64,000 nt of DNA from Wenzhouxiangella marina (GCF_001187785.1 NZ_CP012154.1:1792501-1856500); one strand, 5' to 3'. Shown: positions 22,019-31,631, counted from the first letter of the stretch. The notes: generated by a model not told the origin, from the sequence alone. A program made the numbers and translations.

Positions 22019-23461
22019 TCAGTCCGCCTGCCCGCAGGCGATGCGCAACGCGGATTGCAGTACGGGATCGTCCGCGCTTTCGATCAGCGGCGTTGCGATC
22101 CGCTGGTCCGGCTGGACCCCCAGACGTCGTTCGTCGCCGTTGGGCCGCACGATTCGCGCTTTGGGGAATCCGACGCGCAGGCCGCTGTGTCGCAGGGTGA
22201 AATGCTCCATGGCCCCCAGGGTGGTGGCCAGATCGGCCGTGGGCTCGCCAAGGATGGTTCCGAATCCGTAATCCTGGATGATCATGGCTGTCGTGACGGC
22301 GTTCGAATAGGAATGTCTGTTGACCAGGACGAACACCTCGCCATCGAAGCCTTCGCCGTCCCGAGGTGGGGTGAAGGGACGCTCGAACTCGAACACGGCG
22401 CCGTCGTCGTGCTTCTCGTAGGCCTCGGCGTAGGCCAGACTCGTCTCGTTCGGATGTTCACCCTCCAGGCGGCGGGCATTGGCCGCACGAGCGGCAGGAC
22501 TGTTGCGGACTTCGAAGCGTGAATAGAAGCGGAAGGGCTCGTCGGCGATCCAGGCGAGCAGATGGTCGCTGAAGGAGGCGTCACCGCCCGGGTTGTTGCG
22601 AAGATCGATCACCAGGCGTTCGGCGCCCTGCTCGATGAAGTCGGCAAAGGCCTCGTCGATGAAGGACCTGAAGGCGCTCGTGTCCCACATCTCGCCGTCC
22701 GGGTTGTAGAACGGGCCCGGGCGCAGATAAGCGGTCCGGCAGCTCTGCATGCCCGCGTCTCGACGGCTCCAGCTCAGGCGCAGGCGATCCGGATCCGCTG
22801 CCGCTTCACGCGAGTCCAGCGGGCGGCTTTCGATCTCGACCTCGATCGATTCACCCTGGCGTTCGATCTTCATGGGCACACTGGACAGGCTGCCCAGGCG
22901 TTGCCAGGCCACGCGGGGAAAATCGAGCTCGATCAGGGTATTGGCCAGGTAAGCGTTGTCGGCCGACAGTTCCTCGTGCAGTGCGGCTCGGAATTCGCTG
23001 ATCGAGCGTCCGTCGATCTCAACCATTCGATCTCCGACCCGCAGGGCCTCGCCCCCCGGGTAGGTTTCGCTGATGTAGAACTCGCCGTCCTGGACACGGA
23101 TGTCGAAAGGCAGCAGGCCGCCACCGGCGTTGATGTGCTGGACGAAGGCGAGGCCGGCGTCCTCGACCCGGGCGTGCGCGACATTCCCGAAGGCCACCCA
23201 GCGCTGGAAGATCAGCGCCGCCTGCTCGCGTGGCATCGCCTGGGCAAGTTCCGGCAGGAGTGTCCGGAAGTGTCGATCGAGCTCGGCTCGGGAGCGATCG
23301 GCAAAGGCGTCGATATGGCTGGCGTAGAGCTCGCTTCTGAGCTGCTCGAAGTCCGCGCGAAGCTCGTCGGGGCCGAGCAGGTTTTCGCGGGTGTCAGCGA
23401 CGACCAGGCTGGTCAGCAAGCAGAGGAGCAGGGCAGTGATTCGTGGCATCATGCAATCCAT
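22019..23461 (-). CDS. Secreted S41-family peptidase
   Basis: 480-residue exported serine protease of the C-terminal-processing/tricorn-core type. The signal peptide ends near VVA (residue 22). A PDZ-like segment (GGEALRVGDRMVEIDGRS) and an IDLRNNPGGDASFSDHL strand precede the nucleophile region VNRHSYSNAV, which matches the S41 fold order. The start is uncertain: ATG at 23461 or 23452, neither with an obvious ribosome binding site. It faces the wHTH-TPR regulator across 80 bases. Substrate unknown. Confidence 0.85.
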   Translation of the reverse strand: MDCMMPRITALLLCLLTSLVVADTRENLLGPDELRADFEQLRSELYASHIDAFADRSRAELDRHFRTLLPELAQAMPREQAALIFQRWVAFGNVAHARVEDAGLAFVQHINAGGGLLPFDIRVQDGEFYISETYPGGEALRVGDRMVEIDGRSISEFRAALHEELSADNAYLANTLIELDFPRVAWQRLGSLSSVPMKIERQGESIEVEIESRPLDSREAAADPDRLRLSWSRRDAGMQSCRTAYLRPGPFYNPDGEMWDTSAFRSFIDEAFADFIEQGAERLVIDLRNNPGGDASFSDHLLAWIADEPFRFYSRFEVRNSPAARAANARRLEGEHPNETSLAYAEAYEKHDDGAVFEFERPFTPPRDGEGFDGEVFVLVNRHSYSNAVTTAMIIQDYGFGTILGEPTADLATTLGAMEHFTLRHSGLRVGFPKARIVRPNGDERRLGVQPDQRIATPLIESADDPVLQSALRIACGQAD

Positions 23462-23541
23462 GTGGTGTGGGTTCGACGACAGCTTCCATCGCGATGGCGT
23501 TTCCCACCATGGTGCCTGGCTCCCTTTTGCCTGACCTTTCC

Positions 23542-24792
23542 ATGACCCTCGAGAATATTCAACCGTCTCAGTCCTTTACGATCGGCGTCTGGCGAGTGCA
23601 TCCGGCCAGCGGAGCGCTGGAGCGTGACGGCGAGGAGCGTCGCCTGGAGCCCAAGGTCATGCAATTGCTCTGCCTGCTGGCCGAGCACGCGCCCGAAGTG
23701 GTCGGTCGCGAGACGGTGCTCGAGGCGCTTTGGCCGACTCAGGTCGTTGGCGAGGACGCCCTGGCGCGCTGTTTGCTGAAACTGCGCCGAGCGCTCGACG
23801 ATGATGCACGCGATCCGCGCTACATCGAAACCCTGCCGCGGCGAGGTTATCGCTTGCTGGTTCCGGTGGAGGCGGTCGAAGCTGAAATGCGGACGGCGCG
23901 GCCGTCGTCACCGCGCAGATTCCTGCCTCTGGCTGCCGCGGGGATCGCGCTGCTGTTCTTCGCCACGGCCTGGCTGTATCTGGCCTGGCCCGATGGCATG
24001 GACGAGGGGCCTTTGCTTGCGCGGGCGCATGACCATTACTACCGATTCAACCGGGTCGACAACGAGCGGGCCCATTTGCTCTACCAGCGGCTGCTCGAAG
24101 CCGAGCCCGATCGATCCGAAGCGCTGGCGGGGCTGGCGAACACACTGATCCAGCGCCTGATCCGCTGGCCGGAGACGGGCGGGCCGGTGCCCGAGGTCGA
24201 GCGCAGCGTTGCCGCCGCCCTCGATAGCGGACGGCTCGAACTGCCCTGGGCACGGGCGACCCTGGCGCAGGCCGAGTTGCTGGTCGAGTCCGCCGTGCGC
24301 GAGGACCCGGAGAGCGGCTTTGCCTGGAAGGCCCATGGCCTGGTCCATGCCCTGAACAGGCGACTGGACGAGGCGCAGGCAAGCTATCGGCGGGCCCTGG
24401 ATGTGGACCCGGACAACTGGGAGGCTGCCGCCAATCTTGGCGAGCTGTATCTGATCGCTGGCGAGGACGCGCTGGCCGTGGCGGCCTTCGAGCGAGCCTA
24501 TGGCCTGATGGACGCCGGCTACAGCGATCGCGCCCAGCGTATCGGCCCCTGGCAGCCCGAGGTCGGTATCCTGATCGGCGCCCTGCATCGTCGCCTGGGC
24601 GCCGACAGCGAGGCCGAACGCTGGTATCGCCGCGTGCTCGAAAGCACCCCCTTGCACGCCGAGGCCACCGTGGCGCTCGCCGAGGCCCGTGCCGCCGCCG
24701 GCGACGAAGACGAAGCCGAGTCCCTGTGCCGCGAGCTGATCAGTCGCATCGGCCCGCTGGACGATTGTCAGCCCTACCTGCCCGAACGCTGA
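23542..24792 (+). CDS. ToxR/CadC-like membrane regulator: winged helix, one TM helix, TPR
   Basis: 416-residue one-component regulator. The N-terminal OmpR/PhoB-type winged helix (about 10-105) includes RRLEPKVMQLLCLLAEHAPE, VVGEDALARCLLKLRRAL and YIETLPRRGYRL. One membrane helix (about 130-148, LPLAAAGIALLFFATAW) follows. The C-terminal half is a set of tetratricopeptide repeats (for example AQASYRRALDVDPDNWEAAA). The TPR part would lie in the periplasm. The ATG at 23542 is chosen because upstream residues are not part of the domain and lie in the divergent intergenic region. Divergent from the S41 peptidase, a likely target (inference). Confidence 0.85.
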   Translation: MTLENIQPSQSFTIGVWRVHPASGALERDGEERRLEPKVMQLLCLLAEHAPEVVGRETVLEALWPTQVVGEDALARCLLKLRRALDDDARDPRYIETLPRRGYRLLVPVEAVEAEMRTARPSSPRRFLPLAAAGIALLFFATAWLYLAWPDGMDEGPLLARAHDHYYRFNRVDNERAHLLYQRLLEAEPDRSEALAGLANTLIQRLIRWPETGGPVPEVERSVAAALDSGRLELPWARATLAQAELLVESAVREDPESGFAWKAHGLVHALNRRLDEAQASYRRALDVDPDNWEAAANLGELYLIAGEDALAVAAFERAYGLMDAGYSDRAQRIGPWQPEVGILIGALHRRLGADSEAERWYRRVLESTPLHAEATVALAEARAAAGDEDEAESLCRELISRIGPLDDCQPYLPER

Positions 24793-24825
24793 GCCCGCCC
24801 GGGGTCGGCCCGGTCGCCGATGGCT

Positions 24826-25518
24826 TCAGGGGCTTCCGGCGGGTGGCCCCAGTACCCGAGTGAGGAATTCCGCCCATTCTGCCGAGCCGGCCAGGCCCAG
24901 GATCACGGGTACGGCGGCCAGCATCAGGCCGAAACCGATCCAGCTTGCCGGGTGGACGCGGCGATGGACCAGGAAATCATGCAGCACCGGGGCGATCTGG
25001 TAGGCGAGGATCAGGGGCACGGCCATGACGGGGTCAGCGTCGAACAGCTCGGGAATGCGTCCGAAGGCGGGCCCGGTCATCGCCAGGGTGGCGTAGAGCA
25101 TCAGGCGCTTGTGGGCCGCGGGTGCACGACGGTAGATCAGCGCGGCGCTGTACAGGCCGATGAACAGGAGGAGATTGACCAGGTTGGCGGCCGGGATCAG
25201 AGGAAAGCCGATTCGCTGCCAGTTGAGCAGTGAAATCTGCACGCCCAGCGCCAGCATCACGACGACCAGCACTGGACTCCATCGCCCGAGGCTCCGGTGG
25301 AGGTGCCGGTGGCCCCGATCGATCAGGGTCGGTTGAATCGCGAACAGCGCGAACCAGGCCAGCATGCTCAAGGCGTGCAGGTGATGCAGTGGCGTGATCG
25401 GTGGTAGATCAGCGGTGTCGAACACGGCTTTGGCACCGAAGCAGATCACGACGGTGATCAGAATCAGCCAGGCAAAGTGACGGAAGAAGGGTTCGGACGG
25501 CTGGACGGCTGGGTTCAT
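24826..25518 (-). CDS. Multi-pass membrane protein of unknown function
   Basis: 230 residues with about six or seven hydrophobic helices. The pattern HLHALSMLAWFALFAIQP, then HRHLHRSLGRWSPVL, places several histidines at helix ends, which could bind a metal or heme, but no family was assigned. ATG at 25518 has GGGAG about ten bases upstream; an ATG at 25545 is weaker. Convergent with the regulator gene; 34 bases separate their stops. Confidence 0.6.
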   Translation of the reverse strand: MNPAVQPSEPFFRHFAWLILITVVICFGAKAVFDTADLPPITPLHHLHALSMLAWFALFAIQPTLIDRGHRHLHRSLGRWSPVLVVVMLALGVQISLLNWQRIGFPLIPAANLVNLLLFIGLYSAALIYRRAPAAHKRLMLYATLAMTGPAFGRIPELFDADPVMAVPLILAYQIAPVLHDFLVHRRVHPASWIGFGLMLAAVPVILGLAGSAEWAEFLTRVLGPPAGSP

Positions 25519-25686
25519 GGCTGGATACTCCCGGAAGGATGGCAAGCGCCGGTGCTCGCATCGACGCCCATTGTGCGCCGACGCCGCCGCGATGCCCAGC
25601 GGATTCGGAAACCGCTCGGCCGTTCCCTGTTCGGACGTCCTTCCTGATCGCCGTCGGCCCCCGGTGTTCGTCTCCGGTGCAGCCGC

Positions 25687-28600
25687 TCAATTCGGGCGCG
25701 ACGGATCCTTTGGTTTGAGTCGATCAAGGAGCTCCCGGGCCATGGCCAGGCGCTCTTCCAGGGTTTCGAACTCGCCCTTGACCCGCAGCTTGTCGTTGGC
25801 CGGCAGTTCGAAGGTGTGGGATTCCTTCTGGATCATCTTCAACAGCTCGCCGATGTCGATGTCCGGTTTGGTCACGAATTCGACTCGCCCGCCCGCCGGG
25901 CCGACTTCCAGGCGCTTCATGCCCAGGGCACGCGCTTCCAGACGAAGCTCCGCGGTCGTGAACAGGTGCTTGACCTCGGGTGGCAGCAGGCCGAAGCGGT
26001 CGATCATTTCGACGGCCAGTTCGTTGAGCTTGTCCTCGGTATTGGCCTGGGTGATGCGCTTGTAGAGGACCAGGCGCTGGTGCACGTCGGGCAGGTAGTC
26101 CGGGGGAATCATCGCCGTGGCGTGCAGATCGACTTCGCTGGTCAGGGACAGGGGTTCGTCGAGGTCCGGTTCGAGGCCGGCCTTGAGCGCCTCGACGGCG
26201 CGATTGAGCAGGTCGGAGTAGAGGGAGAAACCGATCGCCTCGATCTGGCCGGACTGGTCCTCACCCAGCAGCTCGCCGGCGCCGCGGATCTCCAGGTCAT
26301 GGGTGGCCAGGGTGAAGCCCGCACCGAGTTCTTCGAGGGTCTGGATCGCTTCCAGGCGCTTGCGCGCATCGCGGGTCAGGGCCTGCTTCGGCGGCGTGAT
26401 CAGGTAGGCATAGGCCAGGTGATGCGAACGCCCCACACGGCCGCGGAGCTGGTGCAGCTGGGCCAGTCCGAACTTGTCGGCGCGGTTGATGATGATGGTG
26501 TTGGCCGTGGGCACATCGATGCCGTTCTCGACGATGGTGGAGCAGACCAGCAGGTTGATGCGTCGGGCATAGAAGTCGCGCATCGTGCGCTCCATTTCGC
26601 CGGGCGCCATCTGGCCGTGGGCCATGCCGATGCGGGCGCGGGGGAAGAGATCCTGCAGGTCCTCCACCATGCGCGCCATGTTCTTGACCTCGTTGTGCAG
26701 GAAGTAGACCTGGCCACCGCGCTGGAATTCACGGTTGACGGCGTCCTTGATGGTGGCCGTGTCCCACTGCGAGACGAAGGTCCGCACGGCCAGGCGCTTG
26801 GCCGGGGGCGTGGCGATGATCGACAGCTCGCGCAGGCCCGTCATGGCCATGTTGAGCGTGCGTGGAATCGGCGTGGCCGTGAGGGTCAGCAGATCGACCT
26901 CGGCGCGCAGGGCCTTGAGGCGCTCCTTCTGGCGCACCCCGAAGCGCTGTTCCTCGTCGATGATGACGAGCCCCAGGTCCTTGAAGGCGATGTCCTTGGA
27001 GAGCAGGCGATGGGTGCCGATGACCACGTCGATCGTGCCGTCGGCCAGGCCGGCCACGGTCTGCGTCGTCTTGCCGCCGGTGCGGGAAAGCAGGGCGACG
27101 TTGATCGGCCAGTCGGCAAAGCGATCGGCGAAGTTCCGGAAGTGCTGTTCGGCCAGCAGGGTGGTCGGGGCCAGCATGGCGACCTGGCGGCCGGATTCGG
27201 CCACGGCAAAGGCGGCCCGCAGGGCGACCTCGGTCTTGCCGAAGCCGACGTCGCCGCAGACCACGCGGTCCATCGGCTGGTCCGAGGCCAGATCGGCGAG
27301 CACGGCCTCGATGGCCTGGAGCTGGTCGTCGGTTTCCTCGTATTCGAAGCCGGCAGCGAAGCGGGCCTGCATGCCGCGATCGAGGTCGTAAGCGTGGCCC
27401 TGGCGGGCCGCGCGCCGGGCCTGCAGATTGAGCAGCTCCGCGGCCACGTCGCGGACCTTTTCGGCGGCCTTGCGGCGGGTCTTTCGCCATTGATCCGAGC
27501 CCAGCCGATTCAGGGCCACCTGTTCCGGGTCGGCGCCGGTGTAGCGGCTGACCAGGTGCAGATCCGTGACCGGAACGTAGAGCTTGTCGCCGCCCTCGTA
27601 CTCCAGGGTCAGGTACTCGGCGGTCGAATCCGAAACCTCCAGGACTTCCAGGCCGAGGTAGCGGCCGATGCCGTGCTCCAGGTGCACGACCAGGGCGCCG
27701 GCCTGGAGGTCGGCCAGGGACTTGACCATGCTCTCCGGATCCTGGCCGCTGCGCCGCTCGCGCTGGCGGGTGCGGGTATGGCCGGGGAAGAGCTCGGACT
27801 CGGTCAGGATCGTCCATTCTCGATCAGGCAGGACGCAGCCGCCGGACACCGGCAGCACGGTCAGGGCCAGGCGGTCCTCGCCGCTGGAGAAGGCGTTCCA
27901 GGACTCGACCAGCTTCGGCCGCACGCCCGCGCCCTTGAGGGCTTCGTTGATCAGTTCCCGTCGACCGGCCGTGTCGGCGGCGAGCAGGATTCGGCCGGGC
28001 AGGGTGCGGAGCTTTTCGATCGCGGCCTCGGCGCCGTGATCGAGATCGATCGACGGGGCGGGCTGGATCGTCGCCTTGGCCGGCGCCCGTCGGGTCACGC
28101 GCACGCTGGCGTCGCCGCGCAGTTGCTCTAGCAGTTCCCGGGCCGGAAAGTAGACTTCGTCGGGATCGAGCACGGGGCGCTCGCGATCGCCGCCACGCTG
28201 TTCATGGCGGGCCTGGACCTGCTCGCTGAACTCCGTGGCCGCTTCCTCGATCCCCGGCAGCAGCACCAGGCGATGCTCGCGCGGCAGGTAGTCGATCAGC
28301 GAGGCGGTGTCTTCGTAGAACAGCGGCAGGTACTGCTCGAGTCCCTGACCGTGAATGCCTTCGCCCACCTCGACGTAGGGAACGGCCTTGCGCAGATCGA
28401 CGTCGAAGCGCATCCGGAAACGGCGCCGGAAGTCCTGGCGGGCGTCCTCGTCGAAGGGGTATTCGCGGGCCGGGAGCATGTCGATGCGCTCGAGCTTCTC
28501 CGTCGAGCGCTGCGATTCCGCGTCGAACAGGCGGATCGATTCGACCTCCTCGTCGAACAGTTCGATGCGATAGGGCTGGGGGCGGCCCATCGGCCAGAGG

Positions 28601-29115
28601 TCGAGGACGGCTCCTCGCACCGCGAACTGCCCGGGTTGCCAGACCTGGTCGGAAGCGGCGTAGCCGGCGTCGTTCAGCAGGGCTCGGAAGCGCCCCGGAT
28701 CGAGGGTTTCGCCGACCGACAGCTTCAGGCTCTGACCCTGGATCCAGGCCGGTGGCGCCAGGCGCTGGATCAGGGCGGCCATCGGCGCGATCACGATGCC
28801 CTCGCGCATCGCCGGCAGACGAGACAACAGCTCCAGACGCCGCGAGATCAGGTCCGGGTGCGGGGAGTAGAGATCGTAGGGCAGGATCTCCCAGTCGGGA
28901 AACAGCTCCACGGGTGGTGCGTCGAGCTGGCGAAGGTCCTGTCGCAGCTGTCGAGCCGAGTAGCCATCGGCCGCCGCCACCAGTAGAGGGCCGCCCTGGC
29001 GACGCGCCAGGGTCGCCAGGGCCAGGGCGAGCCCCAGGCCGCTCAGTTCCGGCCAGTCGACGGTCGTGCCCGCCTCGAGACGCGGCGGATTCAGAACGGA
29101 GAACGGCTGGGACAT
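25687..29115 (-). CDS. mfd: Transcription-repair coupling factor Mfd
   Basis: 1142-residue ATP-dependent translocase that removes stalled RNA polymerase from DNA lesions and recruits UvrA. Order: UvrB-like N-terminal domain, RNA-polymerase interaction domain (AGALVVHLEHGIGRYLGL), superfamily 2 helicase motor with Walker A GDVGFGKTEVALR and the DEEQ box in IIDEEQRFGVRQKERL, then the C-terminal TRCF domain (LTSEVDLHATAMIPPDYLPD). Length is typical. ATG at 29115 with a candidate TACAAT -10 about 35 bases upstream. Confidence 0.97.
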   Translation of the reverse strand: MSQPFSVLNPPRLEAGTTVDWPELSGLGLALALATLARRQGGPLLVAAADGYSARQLRQDLRQLDAPPVELFPDWEILPYDLYSPHPDLISRRLELLSRLPAMREGIVIAPMAALIQRLAPPAWIQGQSLKLSVGETLDPGRFRALLNDAGYAASDQVWQPGQFAVRGAVLDLWPMGRPQPYRIELFDEEVESIRLFDAESQRSTEKLERIDMLPAREYPFDEDARQDFRRRFRMRFDVDLRKAVPYVEVGEGIHGQGLEQYLPLFYEDTASLIDYLPREHRLVLLPGIEEAATEFSEQVQARHEQRGGDRERPVLDPDEVYFPARELLEQLRGDASVRVTRRAPAKATIQPAPSIDLDHGAEAAIEKLRTLPGRILLAADTAGRRELINEALKGAGVRPKLVESWNAFSSGEDRLALTVLPVSGGCVLPDREWTILTESELFPGHTRTRQRERRSGQDPESMVKSLADLQAGALVVHLEHGIGRYLGLEVLEVSDSTAEYLTLEYEGGDKLYVPVTDLHLVSRYTGADPEQVALNRLGSDQWRKTRRKAAEKVRDVAAELLNLQARRAARQGHAYDLDRGMQARFAAGFEYEETDDQLQAIEAVLADLASDQPMDRVVCGDVGFGKTEVALRAAFAVAESGRQVAMLAPTTLLAEQHFRNFADRFADWPINVALLSRTGGKTTQTVAGLADGTIDVVIGTHRLLSKDIAFKDLGLVIIDEEQRFGVRQKERLKALRAEVDLLTLTATPIPRTLNMAMTGLRELSIIATPPAKRLAVRTFVSQWDTATIKDAVNREFQRGGQVYFLHNEVKNMARMVEDLQDLFPRARIGMAHGQMAPGEMERTMRDFYARRINLLVCSTIVENGIDVPTANTIIINRADKFGLAQLHQLRGRVGRSHHLAYAYLITPPKQALTRDARKRLEAIQTLEELGAGFTLATHDLEIRGAGELLGEDQSGQIEAIGFSLYSDLLNRAVEALKAGLEPDLDEPLSLTSEVDLHATAMIPPDYLPDVHQRLVLYKRITQANTEDKLNELAVEMIDRFGLLPPEVKHLFTTAELRLEARALGMKRLEVGPAGGRVEFVTKPDIDIGELLKMIQKESHTFELPANDKLRVKGEFETLEERLAMARELLDRLKPKDPSRPN

Positions 29116-29149
29116 GGCGCGGTCGGGTCGGAGGCGAAAAAGGGCGCGT

Positions 29150-29178
29150 ATTGTAGCAATCGAATCCGCGCGACTCTG
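29150..29178 (-). promoter_or_regulatory. Candidate promoter of mfd
   Basis: Minus-strand TACAAT at 29155-29150 leads into a T-rich stretch and the ATG at 29115. The -35 position is not a good match. It lies in the 73-base gap after the TIGR04283-type gene. Confidence 0.35.
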
Positions 29179-29188
29179 TCGATGTGGA

Positions 29189-29884
29189 TCAGCGCCGTGA
29201 CCGGCCGTCGGCTGGCTGTACCAACGCCCTTGCTCGGGCGTTTCGAATCAGGTGGAACGCCGCGATCTGATGCTCGATCGTGGTTCTCAGCCAGCCTCGA
29301 TCACGATAGCGACGGGCGCTGCTGCGCATCCGGCCGCGCAGTGCGTGCAGTCGGACGCCTGCGTGCCGGGCACGCACCAGAAAATCCAGGTCTTCCCCGC
29401 GCGCCAGGTCTTCACGGAAGCCACCGAGTGCCTGGAAATCCCCGCGCCGGATCAGAACACCCTGATCGCCGTAGGGCAGGCCCAGCAGCCTGGAGCGAAG
29501 GTTGGCGCCGAGGGCATTCAGCGCGCTCAGGCGCGGACCGTCGGGGTCGAAGCGCAAGGGATGGTAGGCGAGGATCCGCGCGTCGTTCGCCAGCGCCTCC
29601 GCGACGGCATCGATGGCGTGCTGGTCCGGCAGGGAATCGGCGTGGACGAACCACAGCCAGCGGCCGCTGGCCGCGGCGGCACCTCGGTTGAGCTGGCGAC
29701 CCCGACCGACATCGCCTTCGACCGTGGTCCATGGCGCGGGGACCTGAACGCCGTGGCCCCGCGAGGCCGAGACGATCCGCTCCCAGGCCTCGGGCAGGCG
29801 CCTTGCTGTGCGGATCAGTCGCGGCGCCTCGGTTTCCGCAGGACCCAAGGGGATGATGAGGGAGAGTTCAGACGGCTCGACCAT
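29189..29884 (-). CDS. TIGR04283-type arsenosugar-associated glycosyltransferase, divergent
   Basis: 231-residue GT2-fold protein. The start LSLIIPL, the central GRGRQLNRGAAAASGRWLWF, the HADS motif and GDQGVLIRRGDFQALGGF match the TIGR04283 family, a frequent partner of ArsS and TIGR04282 proteins. The usual donor-site motif VDGGS-x-DGT after the first strand is not seen; the region reads RIVSASRGHGVQVPAP instead, so the donor site may have changed or activity may be lost. Lies between the slyD terminator and mfd on the minus strand. Confidence 0.75.
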   Translation of the reverse strand: MVEPSELSLIIPLGPAETEAPRLIRTARRLPEAWERIVSASRGHGVQVPAPWTTVEGDVGRGRQLNRGAAAASGRWLWFVHADSLPDQHAIDAVAEALANDARILAYHPLRFDPDGPRLSALNALGANLRSRLLGLPYGDQGVLIRRGDFQALGGFREDLARGEDLDFLVRARHAGVRLHALRGRMRSSARRYRDRGWLRTTIEHQIAAFHLIRNARARALVQPADGRSRR

Positions 29885-29909
29885 CCGGCCAGTCTAATGG
29901 AGCCCAATG

Positions 29910-29935
29910 AAAAACGGCGGCCGAGGGGCCGCCGT
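29910..29935 (-). terminator. Rho-independent terminator after slyD
   Basis: Nine-base-pair GC stem (29914-29922 with 29927-29935), GAGG/CCTC tetraloop and, on the minus strand, a run of five T directly after the stem. Begins 27 bases past the slyD stop. Confidence 0.85.
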
Positions 29936-29961
29936 CTTGTTCTCGAGGCTTGACGAGCGGG

Positions 29962-30429
29962 TCAGGCGGCCTGGGCGACGCCCTGGCTGATCTCTTCCTC
30001 GGTGGCCGGGCGGACGCTCTTGATCTCGACCTTGAAGTTCAGGACCTTGCCGGCGAGCATGTGGTTACCGTCGATGGTGACGGTGTCTTCCTTCACCTCA
30101 CGTACCAGCACGGTCATCGGACCGGCGTTGGACTCGGCGCGGAAACTCATGCCCGGCTCGACCTTCGCCTGACCGTCGAAGGCGGACCTGGGTACGTCCT
30201 GGACCAGCTCCTGGCGGTACTGGCCATAGCCTTCCTCCGGCGGCACCTGGACGTCCAGCTCGGCGCCGGCTTCCTTGCCTTCCATGGCCTTCTCCAGGCC
30301 CGGGATGATGTTGTTGTGGCCGTGCAGGTAGACGAGCGGCTCGCGGCCTTCGGAGGTGTCGATGACCTGGCCGTCGTCACCGGTCAGGGTGTATTCGATG
30401 GCGACGACGCTGTTGTTTGAAATCTGCAT
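29962..30429 (-). CDS. slyD: FKBP-type peptidyl-prolyl isomerase, SlyD-like
   Basis: 155-residue cytosolic prolyl isomerase and chaperone. FKBP core LEYTLTG-type start (VAIEYTLTGDDG), EPLVYLHGHNNIIPGLEKAM (flap and active-site edge), insert-in-flap domain EEGYGQYRQELVQDVPRSAF, and DGNHMLAGKVLNFKVEI. The histidine- and cysteine-rich metal-binding tail of E. coli SlyD is absent, so it is closer to short-tailed SlyD/FkpB forms. Followed by a clear terminator; the RuBisCO-like gene ends 84 bases upstream on the same strand. Confidence 0.9.
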   Translation of the reverse strand: MQISNNSVVAIEYTLTGDDGQVIDTSEGREPLVYLHGHNNIIPGLEKAMEGKEAGAELDVQVPPEEGYGQYRQELVQDVPRSAFDGQAKVEPGMSFRAESNAGPMTVLVREVKEDTVTIDGNHMLAGKVLNFKVEIKSVRPATEEEISQGVAQAA

Positions 30430-30513
30430 TGGAATCCTTGGTTTCGAGTGAACTCAGCCGCCCACCGTAACACGACGGGGATATCCCTGCAGGCCGACGG
30501 CCGAAAACGAGGA

Positions 30514-31623
30514 TCAATCCATGGCTTCGAGTCGAGCGATGGTGTCGCGGGTGACGGCTTCGAGCCGACTGCGCGCCCGGAGCAGGTCGCCGCCGACCAC
30601 GATGGCGCAGTTGCCGCCCAGGGCGGCGGCCGCTTCCGGTGCTCGGTCAAGGGTCTTGCCGCCGCCGCTGCAGGGCAGGGTGGCCGCGTGTCGGCCCAGT
30701 GCGCCGGTGAGGGCCTCGACGATGGCGGATTCCGAGCCGGGCTCGCCGAGGCTGATGCGACCGCCCGAGCCCGGGAAGATGCTCAGGTCGGCGCCGGCCA
30801 GTCGCGGCAGAGTGCCGAAGATCAGGCTCGAGTCGATGCCATTTTCGGGTGCTTCCGTGTAGACACCGGCGCCGGCAGGGTGTGCCAGCCACATCAGCTC
30901 GAATTCACGCGCCGCCGTGGCGGCGCTTTCCAGTCCCATGACCCACGGGCAGAGCACCACGCCGGGCAGGCCCAGTTCCTTGACGACGGCGAGCTGTCGC
31001 CGGAGCCAATCGCCGCTGCCCGCGACATGGGGCAGGTAGAGGCAGGCCTTGCCGCTGTGCTGCTGCGCGTCCTGTACCGCCGCTGCGCAGGCCGAGACAC
31101 GCGCCTGGAAGGCCTCGATCGAGCGTTCGACCAGGTTCTGATCGTCCTTGAGCAGATCGCCACCGCCGCGGGCGAAGCGGCCGGCCAGTTGGGCCAGGAT
31201 CTCCGGTCGGCTACCCCGGGGCTTGAGAACGGTCAACAGCAGGGGGCGGCTGGGCACGCCCAGCTGCGCTCGAATCTCCGGGATGCCGCCGATCGGTCCG
31301 GGCAGCTCCTCGATCACAGACCGCGGCAAATCAACAGCCTGGAGACGGATTCTCGGGTAGAAGGTGACGTTGCCATGCAAGAGCTGCAGCAGCTGGCCCA
31401 TCTGCGCGCTGGCCAGTGCTTCCGGATAGCCGATCCTCAGCAGCCAGCGGTCCTCGTCGACGGGAGCGACGCCGAGCACCCGGCCGAGCAAGGAGGCCCG
31501 GATGTCGTCGGGGATCAGTTCGTCGAGGATCTCCAGGCTCTGTTCGCGAGCGATGTTCTCGGCCAGCTCGGCCGGGTCGCGGTCCGGGCGGGTGGCCAGG
31601 TAGGTCGCTTCGATCAGGGACAT
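30514..31623 (-). CDS. RuBisCO-like protein (form IV)
   Basis: 369-residue TIM-barrel protein of the RuBisCO large-chain superfamily. Landmarks in order: TVLKPRG at 131-137 (Lys134 equals catalytic Lys175 of plant RuBisCO), [10 protein letters not shown] at 153-162 (Lys159-Asp160-Asp161 equals the carbamylated Lys201 and metal Asp203, but Glu204 is Gln162), His248 (AHPAGAG, equals His294), SIFPGSGGR where the usual HxGTVVGK loop-6 segment should be, SGGG at 319-322 and VVGG at 342-345. Missing loop-6 Lys and His327 rule out carboxylase activity. Form IV members act as enolases or isomerases in methionine salvage or sugar-acid pathways. ATG at 31623 is favoured over a start inside trpS. No mtn genes are nearby. 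Confidence 0.85.
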   Translation of the reverse strand: MSLIEATYLATRPDRDPAELAENIAREQSLEILDELIPDDIRASLLGRVLGVAPVDEDRWLLRIGYPEALASAQMGQLLQLLHGNVTFYPRIRLQAVDLPRSVIEELPGPIGGIPEIRAQLGVPSRPLLLTVLKPRGSRPEILAQLAGRFARGGGDLLKDDQNLVERSIEAFQARVSACAAAVQDAQQHSGKACLYLPHVAGSGDWLRRQLAVVKELGLPGVVLCPWVMGLESAATAAREFELMWLAHPAGAGVYTEAPENGIDSSLIFGTLPRLAGADLSIFPGSGGRISLGEPGSESAIVEALTGALGRHAATLPCSGGGKTLDRAPEAAAALGGNCAIVVGGDLLRARSRLEAVTRDTIARLEAMD

Positions 31624-31631
31624 GGGGCTAC

